Positions 36,055 to 43,425 of a stretch of DNA of 64,000 nucleotides are shown piece after piece. The translations under genes were made by a program, and so were the position numbers. Source of the DNA: CAVPCZ01 sp963702445 (GTDB lineage Bacteria; Bacteroidota; Ignavibacteria; UBA10030; UBA6906); contig CAVPCZ010000003.1 of assembly GCA_963702445.1 (NCBI GenBank), forward strand, positions 558,001 to 622,000, in the 5' to 3' direction. Within the stretch, counting starts at the first letter, position 1; each line of letters begins with the position of its first letter. The notes under the pieces were generated by a model. The model had not been told where the DNA came from and ran no database searches. It worked only from the letters and a program-made list of their open reading frames with translations.

Positions 36055-37482
36055 CGGCGGATCGTCCCACAGCAGGCGGTGTTCTTCGTCGACCACCTGC
36101 AGATGCAGGGCCATGGCACCGATGGCATGTGTCGAGCAGGAGAGGCACGGATCGAAGCAGCGAATGCCCGCTTCGATCCGGTTGAGGATACCCTCGGTCA
36201 CCTTTGTGCCGTCCAGATATTGCATCGCCAGCTGCCGTACGGTGCGGTTCATCGCCAGATTGTTCTGGGCCGTGGCAATCACGAGGTTCACTTTCTGCAG
36301 GACGCCGTCGTTGTTCACTTCGTATTCATGGAACAGCGTGCCGCGGGGTGCCTCGGAAGCGCCCACGCCGCGCGGCTGGTTGATGCTGGCTTTGGCCCGG
36401 ACGTTCGTCCCGAGGATATCCGGGTCGTTGAGGAGCATCTCTGTCTTTTCAACCGCGAAGAGGATTTCGATGAGGCGTGCGTAGTGGAAGTAGAACGAGT
36501 TGTTGACCGCTCCCGCATCGCCGGCGATGGCTTTGAACAGTTTGCGCTCGGCTTCGGCCATCGGCGTATCGATGTAGTCGCAGATGTTGACGCGGGCGAG
36601 CGGTCCCACGCGGTACATCCCTTTCGGATAACCGAAGGGGCGATAATAGGGGAATTTCAGGTACGACCAGTCTTCCGTTGCTTCACCGAAGTACTCGTGA
36701 TACCGCGTCGGGTCGATCTTGTCGGCAATGATGTTCCCCGCGCCGTCCATGATGCGCAGGGATCCGTCGTAGTATTCCAGCGCACCGTCATCCGCGACCA
36801 GGCCGACAAAGAGGGAGCGGAAGTTCCCGAAGTTGGGAATGTCCCCCTGGAATGTGATGTGGATCTTTTTCAGGGCATCCAGCGCGATCAGGGCTGTTTC
36901 TCTGGCTTCGGGGATCCAGCCGAGGAGGTATTGTCTCTGTGCCGGGTCAAACGGTTCGCGCACCCCGCCGGCCACCGCCCAGGGTGTATGAATGCGGCGG
37001 CTGCCCAGGACTTCGATGATCTCCTGTCCGAACTTGCGGAGGCGGATGCCGCGCCGGGCGAACTCCTTGTCGTGCGCGATGAGGCCGAAGACGTTTCTGG
37101 TGGCCGGGTCCGCGTCCCACCCGAGGAGAAAGTCGGGTGACGACAGGTGGAAGAAACTCAGCGCATGGGACTGTATCCACTGTGCCAGGGTGATGAGGCG
37201 GCGGAGTTTCTGGGCGGTCTGCGGGATAGCCACAGCGAGGATGGCATCGCCGGCTTTGGCGGAGGTGATGAGGTGACTGGTCGGGCAGATGCCGCAAATG
37301 CGGGAGGTGATTCCCCCCATTTCCCACATGAGCCTTCCCTCGCAGAATTTCTCGAACCCGCGGAATTCGTTGACATGAAACCGGGCGTCCTTCACGAGGC
37401 CCTTGTCATCCAGCTGGATGGTGATCTTGGCGTGTCCTTCGATCCGGGTGACCGGACTGATAGTAATCGTTGATGCTGACAT
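36051..37482 (-). CDS. hoxH: [NiFe] hydrogenase large subunit, bidirectional NAD-linked type (HoxH)
   Basis: Catalytic subunit carrying the NiFe(CN)2CO centre. ATG 37482 (MSASTITISPVTRIEGHAKI) is 14 nt after hoxY. Both nickel motifs are intact: RICGICPTSH (N-terminal CxxC) and DPCLSCSTHA (C-terminal CxxC and His, followed by the cleavable tail). The pattern and the partner genes place it in group 3d. In the raw sequence the frame runs on without a stop into the maturation protease. Removing one base near 36065 (TGTGGG run) gives HRLLWTIRR and a TGA at 36051 that overlaps the protease ATG. The 1432-nt span (multiple of three plus one) supports that reading. Confidence 0.93.
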
Positions 37483-37496
37483 GTTCGGTGTTCCTC

Positions 37497-38035
37497 TTAT
37501 CCGTAGCGCAAGTACACATGGGAAAGTGCGGGCATCCTGCCCTGCAAGCAGCTCGCTCACCGCCGACCAGATCTGTTCGGCGGTCGGCGGGCATCCGTGG
37601 ATATAGGCATCCACCGTAATGATATTCGTGCAGGGGCCTGGCCTGGGGCATCAGCTCGGCAATCGTCGGATACTCGCGGGGGATGTGCGGGTTGATGTCC
37701 GAGAGCTCCACATAGGACCGGTGCAGCACGGCTTCGGTGTCGATGGCGTTCCGCATCGCGGTGACATTTCCCGTGACGGCGCAATCGCCGAACGAGACCA
37801 CATAGCGCGAATTGCGGCGGATGATATGGGCGAGTTCTTCATGCTCGACGTTGGCGACCGCGCCCTCCACGAGGGTGACGTCCACGTCCCGCGGAAATTC
37901 CTTGATGTCCGCGATGGGAGAAAACACCAGTTCCATCTTCTCTGCGAGGTCGATCAACCGTTCATCGAGATCGAGAAAGGACATATGGCAGCCGGAGCAT
38001 CCGCCGAGCCACACTGTTGCGACTTTGGGTTTCAT
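37497..38035 (-). CDS. hoxY: [NiFe] hydrogenase small subunit, HoxY type (two frameshifts)
   Basis: Carries the iron-sulfur cluster next to HoxH. ATG 38035 begins MKPKVATVWLGGCSGCHMSF, with the first two cluster cysteines (GGCSGC); further ligands are in VSFGDCAVTGNVTAMRN and, after repair, ITVDAYIHGCPPTAEQIW. Two breaks occur, at about 37630 and about 37530, and each disappears on deleting one base. The repaired end is MPALSHVYLRYG with TAA at 37497, followed by a hoxH ribosome site (AGAGGA). The 539-nt span is a multiple of three plus two, as predicted. At 178 residues it is the short group-3d small subunit without the C-terminal cluster domain. Confidence 0.9.
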
Positions 38036-38052
38036 GTGTTGGTGGTTCCTGA

Positions 38053-38787
38053 CTATTCTTCGTCGGTTTCTGTGCTGATCCATTCCCCTTTACGGCGTGC
38101 CGTCACGATATACTTGAGGAACCCCGTTTGTTTTTCCATCTCCGCGATGGATTCTCCCTTCTTGAAGAGCGCGCCGGTGGGGCAGACCAGCACACACTTG
38201 CCGCACGAGGTACAGCTCTCGGACGACCCCCAGGGCTGATGCAGATCCGAAATGATGGAGCAATTGATGCCGCGTCCGGCGATGTCCCAGGTATGGGCGC
38301 CTTCGACTTCGTGGCACACGCGGACGCACCGTGTACAGAGCACGCACCGGTTCCGGTCGATCACGAAGGATTCGTGCGAAGCGTCGATGTCCTTCTTTGG
38401 ATAGAGGTACGGAACGCTGACATACAGCAGGCCCACGTCGTAGGCGAGTTCCTGCAGCGTACAGTGGTTGTTGACGACGCAGACCGCGCACTGGTGATTT
38501 CCCTCGGACGCCAGAAGGCCGATGATCATCTTCCGGTATTTCTTCAGACGATCGGTATTGGTGTGGACGACCATTCCCTCCAGGGGACGTGTGGTGCAGG
38601 CGGGAGCGAGTTTCGTCCACCCCTCCACTTCCACCAGGCAGAGCCGGCAGGCGCCGACATCCGAAATGCCGTCCAGGTGGCAGAGTGTGGGAATGTCGAT
38701 CTTGTGTTGCCGGGCGATCTGGAGCAGCGTTTCGTCGTCCTGCGCGCTGAGCTGTTCGCCGTTTATGGTCAAGGTGACTATGGGCAT
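38053..38787 (-). CDS. hoxU: Diaphorase iron-sulfur subunit HoxU
   Basis: Electron-transfer subunit between HoxF and HoxY, homologous to the N-terminal part of NuoG. 244 residues, intact. An N-terminal [2Fe-2S] ferredoxin domain has ligands in TLCHLDGISDVGACRLCLVE and APACTT, then the His/Cys [4Fe-4S] site (CAVCVVNNHCTLQELA), then two ferredoxin-like [4Fe-4S] motifs, CVLCTRCVRVCHEVEG and CTSCGKCVLVCPTGALFKKG. All cluster ligands are present. Located 13 nt after hoxF and 17 nt before hoxY. Confidence 0.95.
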   Translation of the reverse strand: MPIVTLTINGEQLSAQDDETLLQIARQHKIDIPTLCHLDGISDVGACRLCLVEVEGWTKLAPACTTRPLEGMVVHTNTDRLKKYRKMIIGLLASEGNHQCAVCVVNNHCTLQELAYDVGLLYVSVPYLYPKKDIDASHESFVIDRNRCVLCTRCVRVCHEVEGAHTWDIAGRGINCSIISDLHQPWGSSESCTSCGKCVLVCPTGALFKKGESIAEMEKQTGFLKYIVTARRKGEWISTETDEE

Positions 38788-38800
38788 GTTCAGTTTCCTG

Positions 38801-40453
38801 CTAAACGTGACTGCTGGTGTCGTGACCGTTCCCCGAGGGGACGAAGGTTTCGGCGGTTGTCAACAGCTCCTCGTATTCATGCCGGAAGAACCGGAGTGTG
38901 GAAAGGACCGGATTGGGTGCGGATTGTCCGAGGCCGCACAGGCTGGTCTCTTTGACCATCACGCAGAGCTCCTCCAGCAGGGCGAGGTCGTTCGGGGTGG
39001 CCTTCCCCCTGCTGATCTTGTCCAGGAGGTCATGGATGTGCACCGTACCGACGCGGCAGGGGATACACTTCCCGCAGGATTCATCCTTGCAGAAATCCAT
39101 GAAGTACTTTGCCACATCCACCATCCGGGACGTCGAATTCATCACGATCAGGCCGCCGCTGCCCATGATAGATCCGAGGGCGCCGAGCGATTCATAATCC
39201 ACGGGAACATCGAGGTGCTCTCTGGGAATGCAACCGCCGGAGGGTCCGCCGGTCTGGGCGGCTTTGAAGTCCGTTCCTTCCGGTGTGCCGCCGCCGATAT
39301 CGAAGACGATCGTCCGCAGCGGGATGCCCATGGGGACTTCGATGAGTCCGGTGTTGCGAATTTCCCCCGCGAGGGCGAAGACCTTGGTGCCGGAACTTTT
39401 TGGCGTACCGATGCCGGCGAACCAGGCACTGCCCTTGTTGATGATCGGTGCGATATTCGCGTAGGTTTCCACATTGTTCAGCAGGGTGGGCATGCCCCAG
39501 AGGCCGCGCTCGGAAGGGTACGGCGGACGCGGGCGCGGACGTCCGCGCCGTCCTTCGATGGACCGGAGGAGCGCGGTTTCCTCGCCGCACACAAAGGCGC
39601 CCGCGCCGATCCGGAGATCGATGCGGAAGTTGAACTGGGACTCCAGGATACGGTTGCCGAGCAGGCCGAGCCGTTCAGCCTGTTTGATGGCGAGTTTCAA
39701 CCGTTCGATCGCGAGCGGGTATTCCGCACGGATATAGATGAAGCCCTGCTGGGCGCCGACGGCGTAGCCGGCGACGGCCATGCCCTCCAGGATACGGTGG
39801 GGGTCCCCTTCAAGCACGCTCCGGTCCATGAATGCTCCCGGATCTCCTTCATCGGCGTTGCAGACGACATACTTGACGTCGCTCTTCACTTTGCGTACGA
39901 TGCCCCACTTCAGGCCCGTGGGATATCCCGCGCCGCCGCGGCCGCGCAGGCCGCTTCTGCGGACCTCTTCAACGACATCCCCGGGTTGCATCTCGGTGAC
40001 GACTTTGGCGAGCGCCGTGTAGCCGCCTCCGGCGATGTAGTCTTCGATTCGTTCAGCATCCATCCTGCCGCAATTCTCGAGTACGATTTTCACCTGTGCG
40101 GTGAAGAACGGGTGCGAAGTGTCGACAACATGGTCGGCGACCTGTTTTCCCTGCACGAGATGTTCTTCCACTATCCGTTGCGCGGTGGCTTCATCGACAC
40201 GCTGGTAGAGTGTGCCGTCCGGGTCGACTTTCACCAGCGGCCCTTCCCCGCAGAGCCCCATACATCCGGTACCGATCACCTCGCACTGTGCGGTGAGATT
40301 GTGCTGCTGGAGCGATTTCTTGAGTGTTTCCCGGATGGCCTGGCTGCCGCAGGAAACGCACCCTGCGGCGGAGCAGTAGAAGATGCGGTGCGTGAACTGC
40401 TGTTGCCGCTGCTGCTCCTGCTCGGCGAGTTCCTGAAGATCTTCAACGGTCAT
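38801..40453 (-). CDS. hoxF: NAD-reducing hydrogenase diaphorase subunit HoxF
   Basis: Flavoprotein that exchanges electrons with NAD(H), homologous to NuoF with an extra N-terminal domain. From ATG 40453 (MTVEDLQELAEQEQQR) it has 550 residues. A thioredoxin-like [2Fe-2S] domain (FYCSAAGCVSCGSQAIRETL, CEVIGTGCMGLCGEGPLV) comes first, then the NADH/FMN part (GLRGRGGAGYPTGLKWG, YVVCNADEGDPGAFMDRSVL, GAGAFVCGEETALLRSIEG), then the [4Fe-4S] motif ESCGKCIPCRVGT. The start overlaps the hoxE stop by four bases. The nearby in-frame ATG at 40483 lies inside hoxE and is less likely. Confidence 0.95.
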   Translation of the reverse strand: MTVEDLQELAEQEQQRQQQFTHRIFYCSAAGCVSCGSQAIRETLKKSLQQHNLTAQCEVIGTGCMGLCGEGPLVKVDPDGTLYQRVDEATAQRIVEEHLVQGKQVADHVVDTSHPFFTAQVKIVLENCGRMDAERIEDYIAGGGYTALAKVVTEMQPGDVVEEVRRSGLRGRGGAGYPTGLKWGIVRKVKSDVKYVVCNADEGDPGAFMDRSVLEGDPHRILEGMAVAGYAVGAQQGFIYIRAEYPLAIERLKLAIKQAERLGLLGNRILESQFNFRIDLRIGAGAFVCGEETALLRSIEGRRGRPRPRPPYPSERGLWGMPTLLNNVETYANIAPIINKGSAWFAGIGTPKSSGTKVFALAGEIRNTGLIEVPMGIPLRTIVFDIGGGTPEGTDFKAAQTGGPSGGCIPREHLDVPVDYESLGALGSIMGSGGLIVMNSTSRMVDVAKYFMDFCKDESCGKCIPCRVGTVHIHDLLDKISRGKATPNDLALLEELCVMVKETSLCGLGQSAPNPVLSTLRFFRHEYEELLTTAETFVPSGNGHDTSSHV

Positions 40454-40968
40454 GCGGTCACCTCGTCTGGCTGTTGCTGCCACGCCCGGACCCGTTCCAC
40501 GGCGTTATCGGGAGTCAGTTTGCCGGCGACGCCGTCATCCAGGACGGCCACGGGTGCCAGACCGCACGAGCCGACGCACCGTGCGGAGACCAGCGAGATC
40601 TTGCCGTCGGGAGTGGTTTCGCCGAACCTGGTTTTGCAGCATTGCTCCAGGGCGTGCTGGATCTTCGCCGCGCCCTTGACGTAACAGGCGGTGCCTGTGC
40701 ACAGGACGAAGACGTGTTTCCCCTTCGGCTTCAGTGTAAAGAAGTGATAGAAGGTCGCGACGCCGTACACCCTGCTGAGGGGCAGTTTCAATGCGCGGGC
40801 GATATAGATCAGGAGGTCGTTTTCGAGATACCCGAAAATTCCCTGCGCGGCGTGCAACACTTCGATGAGTGCATCACCCCGCGATTGATGTTTGGTGATG
40901 GCGCGGTCCAGCAGCTTGAACCGGTTGTCGCCGCTCGGGTGTGGTTTCTGGTTCGTTGGGGGGGGCAT
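40450..40968 (-). CDS. hoxE: Bidirectional hydrogenase subunit HoxE (NuoE-like)
   Basis: A 172-residue [2Fe-2S] thioredoxin-like protein. From ATG 40968 (MPPPTNQKPHPSGDNR) it has the NuoE helix region (ALIEVLHAAQGIFGYLENDL, YGVATFYHFFTLKPKGKHVF) and the four cluster cysteines in VLCTGTACYVKGAAKIQ and SARCVGSCGLAPVAVLDDG. HoxE distinguishes pentameric HoxEFUYH (group 3d as in cyanobacteria) from tetrameric HoxFUYH. An extension to 41037 is open but reads like leader DNA. First hox gene; 190 nt separate it from hypB, with no strong promoter that I can see there. Confidence 0.93.
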   Translation of the reverse strand: MPPPTNQKPHPSGDNRFKLLDRAITKHQSRGDALIEVLHAAQGIFGYLENDLLIYIARALKLPLSRVYGVATFYHFFTLKPKGKHVFVLCTGTACYVKGAAKIQHALEQCCKTRFGETTPDGKISLVSARCVGSCGLAPVAVLDDGVAGKLTPDNAVERVRAWQQQPDEVTA

Positions 40969-41158
40969 TGAAGTTGGTCGTTGATCGTTGCTTTTGATGT
41001 CCAGGGGGCGGCCCTTGCGGGACGGCTCTGTTAGCACAGAGGGGTCGCAACTGTCATGCCATGGGAAAAGGGGCGAAACGGGGACAAAACAGCGGTAACT
41101 TACAGAATTGCAGGGATCTTTTTGTCAGATTTGAGAAGTGGTTTTCGCGGAATTCCCC
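40969..41158 (-). other. Intergenic region between hypB and hoxE
   Basis: 190 nt without a credible gene, the largest gap in the hydrogenase row. On the minus strand a CTGACA-like element is present but no good -10 at the right spacing, so I cannot call a second promoter. It may hold a leader or processing site. Confidence 0.4.
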
Positions 41159-41821
41159 TCATGAGGCGGACTTTCTTCTGGCATTTTCCACAAGCCAGTC
41201 ACACCAGGCGCGGATCCCGGCACCCGATGTACAGGACGTCTCAAACACGGTAAGGGAGGGGTTGATCCTGAGCGCATTATCCCGCAGCGCGGTCAGCGAA
41301 CAGCTGATATAGGGAAGGAGATCGATCTTGTTGATGATGAGTACCGAGGCATTACGGAACATCGCCGGATATTTCAGCGGTTTGTCTTCGCCCTCGGTCG
41401 TGCTGGCGACCACAACTTTCATCTGTTCGCCCAGGTCATAGTTCGAGGGGCAAACAAGATTCCCGACGTTCTCAATGATCAACAGCTCCACGCCACGGAG
41501 GTCGAGCTTGGTGACAGCTTCGCGCACGAGGTTTGCCTCGAGGTGGCATCCCCCGCGCGTGAGAATCTGCACGGCGGGAATGTTGTATTTTGCCACACGG
41601 CGGGCGTCAAGATCGGTCTGCACATCACCTTCGATCACGGCGATCCTGAGCGTGTCCCTCAACATTTCGATCGTGCGTTCAAGGAGTGTCGTCTTGCCCG
41701 CTCCCGGCGAACTCACGAGGTTCAACACGAACAGATCGTGGTCTGCAAAGAGCTCGCGGTTCTGGCGCGCAACCTCGTCGTTCTTTTCGAGAATCTTCCG
41801 TTCGACCGTGATGACGCTCAT
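41159..41821 (-). CDS. hypB: Hydrogenase nickel incorporation GTPase HypB
   Basis: 220-residue SIMIBI-class GTPase that drives nickel delivery with HypA. G1 is VSSPGAGKTTLLERT, then IAVIEGDVQTDLDARRVA, the interface metal site LTRGGCHLEANLV (Cys-His), ENVGNLVCPSNYDLGEQ and the guanine motif INKIDLLPY. It lacks the His-rich N-terminal nickel store found in some species and has no N-terminal CxxCGC motif. The start overlaps the hypA stop by four bases. Confidence 0.95.
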   Translation of the reverse strand: MSVITVERKILEKNDEVARQNRELFADHDLFVLNLVSSPGAGKTTLLERTIEMLRDTLRIAVIEGDVQTDLDARRVAKYNIPAVQILTRGGCHLEANLVREAVTKLDLRGVELLIIENVGNLVCPSNYDLGEQMKVVVASTTEGEDKPLKYPAMFRNASVLIINKIDLLPYISCSLTALRDNALRINPSLTVFETSCTSGAGIRAWCDWLVENARRKSAS

Positions 41822-42180
41822 GGGGGCTCCGGGGCGACGCTGTGCAATTCAATATCCACCACCTGCAGCTCGGTGCCGGAGAGAACGGCGGTCTCTGCCG
41901 AACCACAGTGCGGGCAGAGAGCGAGCCCGGGTTCGGCGTGTGAGGTGGTGCGGCATGCCGCGCAGGATATCCGGTACGGGACAAAATCCACTGCCAGGGC
42001 CGCATGCGCGAGTGAGGTTCCCGCAGTGATGGCCGTGAAACAGAATGTCAGCGAATCCGGCACAACACCGGCAAGTGCGCCGATGCGGACATTTATGGTG
42101 TGCACGTCCGCGGTCTGCTCCGGCGCGACATACTGGCCGACGATGTCAACGATACCCTGGGCGATGGAGAGTTCGTGCAT
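41818..42180 (-). CDS. hypA: Hydrogenase nickel metallochaperone HypA
   Basis: 120 residues beginning MHELSIAQGIVDIVG, where His2 is the nickel ligand. The zinc site is ISCAACRTTSHAEPG with LALCPHCGSAETAV (two CxxC pairs). HypA hands nickel to HypB and on to HoxH. It starts three bases after the stop of a small secreted-protein gene and overlaps hypB, so it is part of one row with both. Confidence 0.95.
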   Translation of the reverse strand: MHELSIAQGIVDIVGQYVAPEQTADVHTINVRIGALAGVVPDSLTFCFTAITAGTSLAHAALAVDFVPYRISCAACRTTSHAEPGLALCPHCGSAETAVLSGTELQVVDIELHSVAPEPP

Positions 42181-42183
42181 GCC

Positions 42184-42633
42184 CTAGTTCTGCATTTGCG
42201 TCGAGTACCAGTAGACGTACGCATCCCCGAGAGTATCCTCATCGTACGACACATGGGTGGTGTGACTCAACCATGTCCGCGCGCGGGGATGGTTGTTGCG
42301 TCCTTCGCCGTATTCCTGTGAAATCAACGACAGCAGCCGCCGGGAGTTTTCCAGACCGTGCGTGATGACAATAACGCCCGCAAGACGCCCGCCCAGAAAT
42401 TCCAGGTCGCACTGGACAACGGGGATGTCGCCGATCGCGGAGACCGTTGTCTGGTACAGAATTGTTTCGCCCTCTGCGTGTCCGCCTTTCAAACCGACGG
42501 TCAACGCCAGCGTGGCAACCGGCGTTCCCCACGGTTGTCCCATGAATCCGTCGCGTGTCTGGCAGAAGCCGGTTTCCGGCAGCGACCGGAGACAGAGGAG
42601 AACCGTCAGAACATGTCGCGGGAGAGTTTCCAT
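42184..42633 (-). CDS. Hypothetical exported protein at the head of the hyp/hox row
   Basis: About 149 residues from ATG 42633 (METLPRHVLTVLLCLRSLPE), whose first 22 residues look like a signal peptide, followed by a compact domain (FMGQPWGTPVATLALTVGLK, LGGRLAGVIVITHGLENSRR) ending YVYWYSTQMQN. I do not recognise a family; the pattern of a short strand-rich domain beginning with an F-x-G-x-x-W-G-T segment occurs in unnamed exported proteins. It ends three bases before hypA. A strong promoter lies directly upstream, so it may head the hydrogenase operon. An in-frame ATG at 42669 would lie in the promoter and is rejected. Confidence 0.65.
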   Translation of the reverse strand: METLPRHVLTVLLCLRSLPETGFCQTRDGFMGQPWGTPVATLALTVGLKGGHAEGETILYQTTVSAIGDIPVVQCDLEFLGGRLAGVIVITHGLENSRRLLSLISQEYGEGRNNHPRARTWLSHTTHVSYDEDTLGDAYVYWYSTQMQN

Positions 42634-42640
42634 CCACCGT

Positions 42641-42669
42641 AAAATAGCGAAATTACCGGAAGAGGTCAA
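42641..42669 (-). promoter_or_regulatory. Promoter upstream of the exported protein/hypA row
   Basis: On the minus strand: TTGACC (42669-42664), 17-nt spacer, TATTTT (42646-42641). Transcription would start about 42634, right at the ATG 42633, implying a leaderless or near-leaderless message. Confidence 0.55.
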
Positions 42670-42820
42670 TTCCGGTACGGGTCAGGCGTCATGGCGGCAC
42701 GGGCACATGCGTCAGCTGTTCGGGGAAACCGCTCCGCGTGCGGCGGGTGGGCCGGCGGCATCGTCGCCGATGCATTCGTTTGCGGGAAGGGGGGGGGAGG
42801 CTTCAGTGGGGTGGAAAAGC

Positions 42821-42849
42821 TGCAGGGCGGCGAGGTTCGTCGCCCTGCA
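42821..42849 (-). terminator. Terminator of the small membrane protein gene
   Basis: A 9-bp stem TGCAGGGCG (42821-42829)/CGCCCTGCA (42841-42849). On the minus strand it is followed by GCTTTTCC. It lies 20 nt beyond the stop of the membrane-protein gene and separates that gene from the hyp/hox row. Confidence 0.6.
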
Positions 42850-42868
42850 ACATTGCGTGCAAGAGGCA

Positions 42869-43138
42869 TCACTCCATGTTGGTACCGACGAGGCTGAGGA
42901 AGGCACCCATGAAGAGCACAAAGATGATGATGGCCAGGGCGATGCCGACCACCATCCAGAGCAACGAGGCTTTGGCAAAGTTCTTCTTGTTCAGGTTCGT
43001 GTTGCTGTCAAAGGCCCAGACGAGCAGCATCACCAGTCCTACGAGGGGAATATAGGTGATAAGCAGTGTCAGAAACCAGTCCTTGACAGACATGGATTCC
43101 GCCGTGGGCTGGGGGGGGTGTTGAAGCTGTTGTTCCAT
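42869..43138 (-). CDS. Small two-helix membrane protein
   Basis: 89 residues (MEQQLQHPPQPTAESMSVKD). A proline/glutamine-rich N-terminus is followed by two hydrophobic helices (FLTLLITYIPLVGLVMLLVW and LLWMVVGIALAIIIFVLFMG) joined by a polar loop, FDSNTNLNKKNFAKAS. Proteins with a similar 'WF-LTLLI-IP-VG-VMLFVWAF...N..K.N.AKA' pattern are widespread but have no known role that I can name. It is preceded by a ribosome site (GAGGTTACC) and followed by its own terminator, so it is a single-gene unit. Confidence 0.75.
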   Translation of the reverse strand: MEQQLQHPPQPTAESMSVKDWFLTLLITYIPLVGLVMLLVWAFDSNTNLNKKNFAKASLLWMVVGIALAIIIFVLFMGAFLSLVGTNME

Positions 43139-43391
43139 GGTAACCTCTTTATGGTGAGTGGGGTGGGTGTGGTTTGTGGGTCACTCTTTGCTTCCCCATC
43201 GACGCCGGAAGGGCATTCCGGTGGAAGGCGTCCGCCGAATCGGGAATAGATATCAGGAACAGTATCAACAAAGAACATGCTGTCATGGTCTGCATGGGAA
43301 GGGGCGTGCAACAACTGCGCTAATATAGAGAATCGTTCATACAAGCGCAATTCCGGCACAGACAATTCCGGCCGGTGCAGGACCGGGGTGG
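43139..43391. other. Intergenic region between divergent membrane-protein and glnD genes
   Basis: About 250 nt with no credible gene on either strand. Apart from the glnD promoter at its right edge I see no clear structure. Confidence 0.4.
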
Positions 43392-43420
43392 TTGAATCTC
43401 CTTCACTCAATCGGTATATT
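43392..43420 (+). promoter_or_regulatory. Promoter directly in front of glnD
   Basis: TTGAAT (43392-43397), 17-nt spacer, TATATT (43415-43420). The start of transcription would be near 43427, at the ATG 43426 itself, so the message would be leaderless if the annotated start is right. Confidence 0.6.
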
Positions 43421-43425
43421 CGGCA

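Noticed and set aside
35536..37614. A genuine trifunctional HoxY-HoxH-protease fusion
   Set aside because: Each junction has alternative-frame sequence that matches normal gene ends and starts, and the spans fit single-base insertions.
38522..40684. A 720-codon open frame on the plus strand opposite hoxF/hoxE
   Set aside because: It lies entirely antisense to genes with full catalytic motifs. Long antisense frames are expected in G+C-rich coding DNA, and the translation shows no family features.
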